A DNA stretch of 64,000 bases from Syngnathus acus (taxonomy: Eukaryota > Chordata > Actinopteri > Syngnathiformes > Syngnathidae), in assembly GCF_901709675.1 (NCBI RefSeq), contig NC_051101.1:6220501-6284500 (forward strand), in the 5' to 3' direction. Every line of letters begins with the position of its first letter. Position 1 is the stretch's first letter. The notes under the pieces are model-generated. The model was given only the letters and a program-made list of their open reading frames with translations, did not search any database and was not told where the DNA came from. The translations under genes were made by a program, and so were the position numbers. Shown one piece after another: positions 54,301 to 64,000 of the stretch.

Positions 54301-56180
54301 TTAACCCAAGACAAGGCAGAAGAGGAAAAAAATTCGAATGAAATTAATTTGACACATTTAAGTTTACTTTTGAATTTCATGTCAATCTTGTCCTTGTTTC
54401 GACAACAACACCGGTCTGCATTAAATTGGCATACAATGGTGACGCTAACTCATGACTATCACTTGATGAAAGGGTGCACATGGAAAATCACAGTTTCCCA
54501 GGTTTTTCATAAACAGTTTATTCATGCACTTCAAAAATGGGGAAAAAAAGAAAAATAATAAGAAAGAAATAAACACCTAATGTGTAACAGAAAAACTGGA
54601 GTATATAGGGGAAAAATAAATGGTATCACTTTCTTCAGTGCATAAAAATTGATCTGAAAAGTATTTGTCAGTCTTTTTTTTTTTTTAATGCAGACCAGTG
54701 TGAAAATAGCAGCTAAGTATTTGTTTTCCATATACAAATGAGGAATTGGTAGGCTATATCAAACTGAGCTGTTAGTTTGGCCTTATACATTTTTGGCAAC
54801 ATCTACAGAGGAAGCACCGTGTGGCTAAAACTGTATACTCAAAAATGGGAAATTTTGACGTCAGAATTTCCAAAGGACTACAGCAGACGTTCAAATATAC
54901 TTGCGAAACATAAGCCACTGGCTATAAATACAACTAATGAAAAAACTGTTGGTGTGCCACCAAACTGCAAATTGCCAAGTTTGTACAGCAGGTCTTCTTG
55001 CTAGCCTCAGCACCATGTGAAATTCCTCATTGTTACAAGACAAGAGAAGGGAAGGGAATAAACCAATAGCTATCATGGAGCTGGGAATGTTTGCATGCAA
55101 TATGAGATCTTCCATGCACTACAATGCATGTTCATTAACATTGATACTGCATCTAAATATGCATTTAGAAACGAACCAAAACTGCAAATTTAACTTACCT
55201 TTCAACAAAGGAATCAAACTTGGCCAATTCATCAGACAGCCCAACTAAGACATCTAGTGTCCCAACCTAGTTATGGACACACAAGTAAAGAACAAAACGT
55301 ACATTATTAATTATTTTGTCATTTGGTTCATTTTGTGGTAAAAGTGAGACAGGCTGTGTTTAAACAGTGGCTTCTAGGGTCCAGTCAGCCTACAGTGACA
55401 ACTAGGGGGCCATGTGTACTTAGGATGGCGCCTCGTTGTCCAGAGTCACTCATGCATTACTAAAAGTTCCAGGAGGGCATTGCAGGGCTGTGTGGTATCA
55501 AGGTCAATGGGGTTACGTTCCTTAAGCACAGACAGAACCAAACCAGATGAGCTGAGCTGCTCTGGATGAAAGCTTCACCAAATCAACACTTCAACATGCA
55601 AACACAAGATCTCATCAAAGGCTGCTTTCCCTACACAGAGGCGGCTTACTCTTGACAGTGGATCCATTAGGTGAGTGCGTCATTTGGTTTTCTTTTCTTG
55701 TTTTAATGAATGTTTTGTAAAGAGGGAAACATTAAGGCATTGTGATCAATTCAAAAAAAGCTGTGGTTAATTCAGTGACTGGACACAAAAAGTAGAGTAC
55801 TGAAATCCGAGGCAAGAGCTGAATCAAGATTTCTGCAACAACAAAGACTGCAATGCTGAGTTTCATTTATATTTGTGCTTTGCTATATTTTACGAGACAC
55901 AACTCTTCATGTGGCACTCCACTGTGCATGTAACTAATGTTGTGACCCTAAAAGTAACTACAGAGTCCTTACATTCGTTATGATTGTAAATTATTCAATC
56001 AAAAGCAAATGATATACGCTCCGGTGAAGCCTGTAGGTCCACACTAACCTTCAGGTCAGGGATGCTGAACTTGTGGTTGCTGGAAAGATTATTGTTGCGT
56101 GTGGTGGCCGTCATCATTTTGTCCCATGTTTGCTGACAGGTCTTTTCTCCCGGAGCAGAGATTAACCAAAACTCAGTCAT
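51343..56180 (-). CDS. atp6v1c1: V-type proton ATPase subunit C 1
   Basis: Exons: 56180-56049, 55266-55199, 54149-54064, 53928-53834, 53694-53603, 53175-53077, 52997-52929, 52759-52667, 52473-52380, 52193-52096, 51979-51853 and 51441-51343. They total 1152 nt, or 383 aa (human 382). Subunit C joins the cytosolic V1 sector to the membrane Vo sector of the proton pump, binds actin, and is released when the pump disassembles reversibly. The match runs nearly end to end: [148 protein letters not shown] and [19 protein letters not shown]. It is the C1, not the C2, type. It ends in KV rather than the mammalian K. The start codon lies in an exon whose acceptor is at 56202, so the 5'UTR is spliced. 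It is divergent from azin1, as in human. Confidence 0.96.
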
Positions 56181-56519
56181 TGTGCTGGCAGCCAGAGAAA
56201 TCTGAGAGAAGACGTTTAGCCTTTTAATTCCAGTTTTGTTTTGTTTTTTGTTTTTTGTCAACCAGGATTTTTGATCAATCTCAAAGTCAGTTCTTGTGGA
56301 TCACAATAAAATGTGCATATATAATTTAACTAAAAACCCGCAAGACTAAAAGATTGTTATGATAGAGCAAATTCAACAGGGACTAGCCACCGCTAGACAT
56401 TCGCTTCCTATGAGAAATGGTCGTCTCCATATCGTGGTTAGTACAGATTGACAGTTAACGCTATACTCACCCGTATATTTAAATGTGACTGTTATGACAG
56501 CTCTAACCCGTTGAGTCGT

Positions 56520-56690
56520 CTTAAAGAATCTTACTAACTCTCATTGTTGATTGCTATTGAACCACTGTTGACAGCAGCATCAGTGTCAGGTGACCAGCCA
56601 GCCATAGGAAGCGGAAGTTCTCGCCAACATTCAAAAATAAAACTCAATAGCGCCAATAGTTGATTGGTTGGGGTTACTGCAGAAGATAAA
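56520..56690 (-). promoter_or_regulatory. atp6v1c1: atp6v1c1 promoter and noncoding first exon region
   Basis: A possible splice donor lies near 56530 on the - strand. Farther out are GTCAGGTGAC at 56585-56594 (one base from the CLEAR/TFEB palindrome), an ETS-like cggaagt near 56612, and gccaat/attgg boxes around 56650-56668. Lysosomal and V-ATPase genes are TFEB targets through CLEAR sites. The element calls are by eye. Confidence 0.4.
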
Positions 56691-57494
56691 GTGCGCTCAC
56701 ATATTTGTACGCTCCATGTGAAGCAGCGTAAAATTCAAACAATGTAAATTCACTCATATTATTATATTAAATCCCTGTGATGGATATATTTGAGAGATTC
56801 TAAGTCAACAACTTCTTGCAACTTTTATTGTACATACCCTTTTCAGCCTGAAGTTTGTCTGATTTGACGTAGTAGTTAAAAAGAAAAAAATGGGAGGTTA
56901 GACAAGAATTCTAAAATTGCGGGATTTTTTCACCCACCAAATTAGATATGAACTAAATTCCTTGTACTACAAGAACCTAACCCTCCACCCCAGACTTCAG
57001 GGCCAGTCAACATTCCAAGTGCATTATGAATGTATCCAAAAAGTTGCCAAAAGCTTTTGGATGCCGAGTCAGCAGCATTTTTTTTTAAAGATTCTAAATG
57101 TAGAAAAGTGACCTCAGGTTTCCTGACATTGGGTGTCTCCAGTACAAATTCCAAGGAAAACGCCCCCAAAGGGACATGTTTATAGTTCAGTGGGTCTGGG
57201 GTTCATTGTTTGGGACACAATGCTTGGTCTGCCTGGAGCCAACCCTCCACATCAAACAGCAGGGTGAGTTTGCCCCTGGCTGGCTTCGTTCCAGACTGCT
57301 GGGATGTTATCAGGACTCAGACAATCTAAAAAGCTGTCGCAGAAATGCAGACTTGCAGGTGTCACAGCCTGACAATTGACAACTTCTCAATTAACCTCAA
57401 CAATATTTTTGTTTGCTTTTTGTGTTCTTAGGAGAAATAGTTCCATCTCTAGTGGGCATGTAGCAAATACTTAAGTTTAGACTCAAATGTAGTG

Positions 57495-57690
57495 CGGCAT
57501 GGCTCAGTGGTAGAGTGGTCGTCTTCTAACCCAGAGGTTAGGGCCCCGAGCCTCGGCCATTGTGATCATTGCGATGTATCCTTTAGCAAGACACTATAAT
57601 CCAAGTTTCGCCTGACGCTGCGTCATCAGTAGGCCAAGGAGGTAACACTGTTAAGTGCGCTTTACAAAGGTATAAAAGCGCTATATAATA
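57495..57690 (+). repeat. tRNA-derived SINE
   Basis: The tRNA-like head has an A-box, tggctcagtggtagagtggt, then a degenerate B-box region (gaggttagggcccc). The body has the fish SINE segment tagcaagacactataat, and the tail is aaagcgctatataata. The head is too degenerate at the acceptor stem and B-box to be a functional tRNA gene. Confidence 0.75.
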
Positions 57691-60308
57691 GAGGTGAAAG
57701 CCCATTTACCACAAATAGTGAAATGCTTTTTGATTTTTTTCATGCACATCCTTTTGATTTGATAGTTTCAGATGTATACATCCACTTAAATCTTACTTAA
57801 GTTACTGATAATTGTGCACATTCAGTGAAATACATGCATATTTCTAAAGACACATGTGTACATGTCTATGCACTCCATGTTCCGAAAACACTATAATGGA
57901 AAATGGCTGTTCCCGGCAGTAAAATACATTTCTTATAGAAACATTGCTCGTAGATAAACTGTAAATGTTATGAAGTATACAAATAGTCAAGTCGTTATTA
58001 TCTTCACGCTGGGGAAATAAGGGCGAGCCATTCTGTTGAGCAGTCAGTCATCGTATATCGCTTCCCCATTTTGATACAATTGTTTCAAAATGGCATGTAT
58101 GGGAACAGCCCACAGATAAGCTAGTCCTTTTAAATGGCATGATGTGGGGAAAAAAAGAACTGTTGCAGACAAGACAACAGACAAGTGGTTGGCTTGGTTG
58201 CCTCACAGTTGAGATTCTGGGATCAAATTCATTCTTGTGTGGAGTTTGCATATTCGCCCCGTTGGTTTTACTTGTGTATCTGGCGCTCCATAAACAGTTA
58301 TAACAAATGATTCCCAATTTTGAATCAAAGTTCTTTGATGAACATTCCCTTGGAATATCTGTCATGCACACATAGTGAGTGTCTTTACACAGCCCTGCTT
58401 AATATTCAGATGAGTCAGAGGAAATGTTTGTATTCCTTTTACTTAGCAACACCTCTGAGTGACTTCAGTTATGTAAGACCACACAATATGATAGATTTAG
58501 CTTGTTAGTCACGTCCATACTATGAATTAATTAACTCTATCGTAACAAATGGGAACATTATTTAGGGTACCTAATCTTAGAGGAGTTTTTGATACTGAAT
58601 TGTTGATTCCCAGTTGTTATTTGGTCATTCCAGCCGGTCTATTCAGGGTTGAGGTCATCTATAATACAGTGCCTGCAAATAAGAATTCCTCCTGCACAGT
58701 GCAGCCACTGAATTTTTCCCCCACAGTGGGTGGAACACATGGCTTGCATACCCAAGGGCTGGATGGCTATTATGATCCAAACAATGGAAATTAAACATTG
58801 TGCATTACCGGAAGCAGCTTTAGATGCTATGTGTGATTGGACTTACGTATAGCGTCCTATTTAGTGTCAGAGAAAAACAAAACACGGAACAGCTTTTGTA
58901 CTGCAGTCCAAGAACAAATTGTTACCTTTCCAACTCTTCAAGGCATCCTTGAAAAGTTAACCTATTCTCATGGGACAAATTCTGGTATTGTTTGCAATAT
59001 ACCCGTAATAAGGAATTTACGTCTTTACACTCACTAATATATAAGATTAGTCTAAGGGAATGTTATTCATCAATTTTATATTTGTTGTCCTTAATTAAAC
59101 AGGTTGTGCTAATTGTCTCAGTGCAGTTTAACAAAATCCCCAAACACACGTGACCCAAACTGAAATTGAAATCCGGAGAAGTCCCTAACCCTATCATGCT
59201 GTCGTTGTATCATTTATTTATTTATTTATTTAATCAATTGTAGATCAGTTTGTTGGGGGGGGGGGGGCTACCACATAGTCAAAGGTAAATAAGCAATAAG
59301 TCTATCATCAACAGGCCCTTTACATGCAGTTTGTGATCTCGGTTTGACATGACCATGTATTGTATCTATATACTACTGAATTTCTGTTTCATATGTGTGT
59401 GCTTGTGCGTCAGTAAGTATCCAAACAGATCCAGAGAGAGATTTCTGTCAAGTTCAACAAGTAGTTAAGCTCTCCTTGGCATCCACCTCTTGAGGAGGGA
59501 CATATGCAAATAGAAAATGGTGCTCCTAGAAAAAACCCATTGCCTCAGACTTTTGCATGTTCAGAGATCAGAAACTCAACTGACATACAACAAATAAGGA
59601 AAGGTAATTGATTTGGAATTTGGCCCAAGGAAAAAATGCATTCATCCATGTGTTTGGTACTACCAGTTGGATTCATTCTCTAAAGGGCTCATTCTGATTC
59701 CTTGAAAAAGAAATCATCTACAATCATCATCTACAAACTTCTTTTGGATAGCAGTTATCTTCATCTATAAGGCATGGGAAACACAATGAAGACTTAACCC
59801 AGGTAATTAGCAAAGTTTACAAGTTGGAATTTACATTTTATAAGACAGTAATTATTTTTATGAATCCATGAATTGCTTTGATAATTCTGACATATTTTCT
59901 GTAAATTATACAACATCCACAATGTAGTACATGTCATAAATATTGCAAATGTTCATCAATATATATAAAGCATACATTTTAAGGTCCTTTAACAGTTGGG
60001 CGTAGTGGCAGAAATTCTGTGTGAGACTTAACTCTGGTAATTAGCGAAGTTTATAAAGTCATAATATAGAATTTTCATTTTGGTTTCGTCATGGATTTTT
60101 CCAAGTCATGATTTGCTTGGCTCTTGCTTATGCTGGTGACATAGTAAACAAGCATAAGCACAAATACATAGTACTGATTATATATAAAACATGCATATTG
60201 ACAATGTTTATGGTTTACTAGTAGAAATACTGAGTCAATATTGCTGCCAGTTCTACGTATCAAACAATATTAACGTCATCGCGCTCTGAATTAATGATAC
60301 GGTACAGC

Positions 60309-60332
60309 ACACTACACTACACTACACTACAC
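60309..60332. repeat. (ACACT)n short tandem repeat
   Basis: Five pentanucleotide units. Confidence 0.85.
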
Positions 60333-60982
60333 AATGCCAATGTAGACGGTTATTGATTTATTTATTTAATCCATTGCACATCAAAGTCCTCGAGATTCAA
60401 AAGCAATTTCGATTTAGTAGAAGGTCACACTAAATATCTTTTCTAAATACAACAATGTACGTACACTTTTCTTGTTAGAAACGAGAGCCAAGAAATTGAC
60501 ATTTGATTTCAGCTCAGACGAAAATAAATAAATAAATAGGAAAGTGGAGAATTTTGCTTTGTGAATATGAAACTTTCCCAAAAGCAGTAGAACATTAACA
60601 TGTTTAAGTGGAGTATTCTCAAATTCAAAACCGGCTATAATATATTTGGTTCTAATGTCTATACATATATTAGTCTAAGTGAGTATAAATTTCATTCTAT
60701 CATTCCAAAGTTTAGAAGTAATAGGGCAGTTGTAGAAATGGTGAATTGTAATTTCAGGGTCAGATGTTTAATGTTTTTGTTTTGTTTAAACCGGACATAA
60801 AGCATTGACGTACTTTCACGCTGCCTACTGACACTTCCGCCACGATTGAGGTTCCCTGTGTCGCCACTAGTGTGTTGTTATTTGGGCCGACAAAATCTGG
60901 CCGTGTTATCGTAATTTGAGTCAATCCCAACTCCCATGGCAGTATTTATTTTCTCCTTTAGTAATCCCACCACTTGTTAAAA

Positions 60983-61713
60983 ATTCCGCCCAAAAGGAAA
61001 AAGCGTTCTGTCCCCTCTTTTGGGTTTCCGACGAACGTAAGTAGCTACGCGTGTCGACAGCTAGCTTGTTAGCATGCGTTAAAATGAATGGCGATTCACA
61101 TTAGTTTAGTCCGGTTTGCTTTTAACGTTGAAATCTGAAATGAATATGCAAAGTAATGCCACAAAATAAATTTCCAATTTCTGCCTACTACGCGAAACTA
61201 GATCGCCAAATTACCGATGCTACGCTGTTGTGCTGTTTGAATGAGTCAGAGACCAACTGATCATGTTTAGTTCTGGTGCTGCGTCATTTTGACTATTACT
61301 GCATTAGCTATATATTACAGCTCATTCAAAGCTAATAACGTCAGTCTTGACGTCAGTAAATAGCACGATTAACATAATCTTTATTGCCTGCCCCACCCCC
61401 TAAAACACAAAAACAGTACGCATTTTTCTTTCCTTTCCTGATTACTTTTCTTGCTGTTTGAAACAACCACTCTAACCTTAAGTGTTAGCTTGGACTGTTA
61501 GTTAATTTAGCTTTTATTAATTGCGCAACAAAATGGATTATGTGTATTCAGGTAAATATTTGTATTTCTGCCCTGAAATGCTGTCAGCGATTGATCGTTC
61601 CTTCCTCATCTGTATAACTGCAGGTGTATAATAACTATCCGGAGGATCTAGGGGCGGCTCTGTACCGGGAGCCATTTGACTTCAACGCCGAGCCACCTTG
61701 GGATCCTAGCTGA
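60983..61713 (+). CDS. azin1: azin1 upstream conserved reading frame (uCC) ending in PPW
   Basis: Spliced upstream frame in the azin1 leader. Exon 1 ends at 61036 before GTAAGT; exon 2 is 61624-61745 after ...AACTGCAG. Joined in phase 0, the frame is open from 60965 (stop TAA at 60962) to TGA at 61711-61713. It has no ATG, but an ATT at 60983 with A at -3 would start a 47-codon peptide ending AEPPWDPS. Mammalian AZIN1 mRNA carries such a non-AUG (AUU) upstream frame. Its C-terminal PPW motif makes ribosomes stall when polyamines are high, so main-frame translation falls. The frame's survival across an intron with PPW at the end is strong evidence for the same control here. The exact start codon and exon 1's 5' end are inferred. 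Confidence 0.75.
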
Positions 61714-61745
61714 TAGTGGAAGAGTTCGCCCAAGGACTCATCCAT

Positions 61746-62172
61746 GTAAGTTTTTAATACTGCAAAACATATTGCATATAATATTTGAGGGGAGAATGGG
61801 TTGATCCGTGTATGGTGGTTCTCAGAAAGTATGGTTCAACCAGAAGTATACAACACTTTTATACCAAAGTAGTACACCAGTATGAATCTCAAATGCACTT
61901 ATAGTGACCGTGTAATTTTATTTTTTTATCAGGAAAAATCTCTTTTAAAGCTGAACTAGTAAGTTCTCAGTGTCCTTATTTAATATTGGTTACTTATTTG
62001 GTTAATAAGAAGAATCGTACAACTTAGTAACTGCAGGACTTTGTATTTGTTGCAAAGAGTGTGAGCCATGTGGCCATAGCTTAGCTTTTGAGAATGTGTC
62101 CTACTCAACTCAACAAGCACTGAAGAGCCAAAGTAGAAATGTGTCATCACGTCTTTTCTGATTGTCTTACAG
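61746..62172 (+). other. azin1: azin1 intron 2
   Basis: Lies between the leader exon (donor GTAAGT at 61746) and the exon beginning at 62173, which carries more 5'UTR before the main ATG. Nothing else is recognised. Confidence 0.6.
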
Positions 62173-62273
62173 TTTGTTGCATAAGCCTAGGACCCAGGGG
62201 CTCCAGAGAGAGACATCACTTCAGACTAGCCATATTTTTTTATGCCTGTTGGACACAGAACACGGTTGAGAGG

Positions 62274-63957
62274 ATGAAAGGAATCTCAGACGAACCACAT
62301 TTTTCAGTGGGCCTTCTGGAAGGTGGCACGTTGCTCTGTGATGTGATTGACAATCACATCTATGAACAAACCTTGGTAAATGATCTCATGTTGGCAAACC
62401 ATATTTCGAGATTGCATTTGTATCTGGATTCATTTTTTTTACATGTTTATTTTTTATTCTTTTCTTCCCCAGTCTGAGAAGAAAGCATTCTTTGTTGCAG
62501 ACCTAGGAGTTATAATGAGACAGCATGTTCGCTGGCGAACACACATGGCCCAAATTCGTCCTTTCTATCCTGTCAGGTGCAACAGCAGCCAAGGTGTTAT
62601 TGAAGTACTGGCTGCTCTTGGTACTGGATTCATATGTCACAACAAGGTAGCTGACATGAAAATAATTGTACATGTTAAATCAATGTCACTGTTTTGTTCA
62701 AAGACACGCTAATGTGTCAAATGTCTTTCACTGCTGTTGGGTCAAAACCTCCCATTTTACAAGTAGGTAGGTTTAATATTTTTTCACATATTGATTGTCG
62801 TGTGGTGTTTATTTTTATTATTTTTTTTTTTAGAAAATAGAGAACCAATTTAAAATGTTGAAAATGGCTTGTTGCCTTTGATGATGCTGTGTTTTTGGGT
62901 CCCCCAAAAAGTGAGGATTTTGGAGGTACAAGAATTTTTGCCCAACACCAGTGATGCACCTAATCAACTCGGGAGCTGAATAATGAAAGATCTCTCTTGA
63001 AAAATTGGCATTGTCAATATTTAGATGGAGTCAATCTAAAGGAAACTTTACTGTCCCTTCGTATTTCAGTTTGAACTTGAGCTGGTGCAGAGCCACGGAA
63101 TTCCATCAGAAGATATCATCTACAGTGGCGTTTGCAAACAGGTTTCCCAAATCAAGTATGCTGCAAAGAATGGCATTGACCTCCTGGTTTGTGATAATGA
63201 AGCAGAGCTGCGCAAGATTTCACGCTCTCACCCAAATGCTAAGTAAGTATTATGCAAAGAATGACGAGGGTTGAAGTTGGCAAGGTATTTGTTGTCGTAG
63301 TGCTTAATTGAGAATGAAGAATAATTGCAAAGTATCTTGAGACAAACTTCCTTGTATGTTCAAAGACTAGTGATGGCAAGATCAACAGAATGTCTTGATA
63401 CACAGAAACTCATGGGCATGATGTACACATGCATCTTTAGGGCAGCTGTGTAACAATGCAATTTTGGGATGAAATCAGTTTCACTGTACTTTTTTACATC
63501 TCTGCATTCAATACAGAAAATATATGCAGCACTCTTATTAGCCTGAAGGTTGATCTTTGAACAGAACACACTATTAGCAGCACTTTTCCTTTGTTTAGGC
63601 TGCTGCTTCAGATGTCAACAGAAGCATCCAGGCAGGACAATGAATTGAGCATGTCATTTGGCTGTTCCCTCAAAGACTGTCGACATCTGCTCGAGAGTGC
63701 AAAGGAGCTGGGTGTGCAGGTGGTGGGAGTTAGGTGAGTTCTCGTCCAAATTGTACTATTATAATATACTGATGACTTTATCTTTACAATAGCATTTGCA
63801 TGCAACAATTTCTTTTCACTCAAATGGAAACATTTGATTCTTTAATCTTTAAGCAACTTGTTTTTCCTGTTTCAGATTCCTGATTTCACATGACTGCAAG
63901 GATGAGCATGTGTACACCAATACTATCTCTGACGCTCGCTGTGTTTTTGATATGGCG
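62274..63957 (+). CDS. azin1: Antizyme inhibitor 1, N-terminal part (runs off the window)
   Basis: Exons in the window: 62274-62375 (the exon itself starts at 62173), 62473-62646, 63070-63242, 63599-63733 and 63876-63957, where a GTGAGT donor follows. They give 222 codons, ending in phase 0; human AZIN1 has about 448. The protein resembles ornithine decarboxylase but has no decarboxylase activity. It binds antizyme more tightly than ODC does, so it frees ODC and raises polyamine synthesis and uptake. Visible family segments: [88 protein letters not shown] and [10 protein letters not shown]. The PLP-binding lysine of ODC (K69 in AVKCN) is R69 here, and the FHVGSG motif reads FLISHD. Both fit a catalytically dead protein. 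The PPW upstream frame confirms AZIN1 over ODC1 or AZIN2. Confidence 0.93.
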
Positions 63958-64000
63958 GTGAGTAAAAAATCATGCCTGTGCATTTGCATTCAAGGCTGAC

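Larger units (their letters stand above)
56700..60940. other. Intergenic region between the divergent atp6v1c1 and azin1 genes
   Basis: About 4 kb of AT-rich spacer. It holds one SINE (57495-57690), a poly-G run near 59255-59267 and an (ACACT)n run near 60308-60332. Open frames here have no recognisable domain or splice pattern. Confidence 0.45.

Noticed and set aside
57495-57570. A functional tRNA gene
   Set aside because: It has an A-box but no paired acceptor stem or good B-box, and it continues into a SINE body and tail. A related fragment lies at 27490.
61533-61551. Start of a uORF at an ATG upstream of azin1 exon 2
   Set aside because: This ATG lies in what is better read as intron 1. 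Splicing from its nearby GT would break into a stop within two codons, whereas the exon ending at 61036 keeps the PPW frame open.

Overview
The window is nuclear DNA from a ray-finned fish, most likely a spiny-rayed (percomorph) teleost. It is AT-rich and intron-rich with GT-AG splice sites. It carries long microsatellites and tRNA-derived SINE fragments, and its proteins match vertebrate families closely. No bacterial or organellar segment is present. Exon boundaries below were read by eye from reading frame, splice sites and remembered vertebrate protein sequences. For every complete gene the coding exons sum to a whole number of codons.

Layout, left to right: (1) + strand, 539-7348, oxr1: the TLDc-domain end of oxidation resistance 1, with a probable short-isoform first exon. 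(2) - strand, 13651-9470, sqle: squalene monooxygenase, 11 exons, 569 aa, tail-to-tail with oxr1. (3) - strand, 20353-15182: a complete 14-exon gene for a 440-aa class II xylose isomerase, an enzyme that mammals lack. (4) - strand, 26547-21621, rnf144b: membrane-anchored RBR ubiquitin ligase, 7 coding exons, 313 aa, with a noncoding first exon near 28738. (5) - strand, 32556-29439, iqcg (DRC9): ciliary nexin-dynein regulatory subunit, 10 exons, 315 aa. (6) - strand, 49752-34453, spire1: actin nucleator, 17 exons, 802 aa. (7) - strand, 56180-51343, atp6v1c1: V-ATPase subunit C, 12 exons, 383 aa. (8) + strand from about 60965 to the right edge, azin1: antizyme inhibitor 1, first 222 codons, with a conserved upstream reading frame in its leader that ends in the PPW polyamine-sensor motif.

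OXR1, SQLE, ATP6V1C1 and AZIN1 all lie on human 8q22-q24, and atp6v1c1/azin1 keep their divergent arrangement. The block is therefore an 8q-related fish segment. The genes are independent housekeeping or regulatory loci, not an operon. The parts most worth a second look are the intact vertebrate xylose isomerase, the azin1 leader with a probable AUU-initiated polyamine-responsive frame, and the loss of the PLP lysine in Azin1. Introns and spacers hold two related LTR-like elements inside the xylose isomerase gene, SINE fragments, diverged copies of one interspersed repeat, short tandem duplications and microsatellites.
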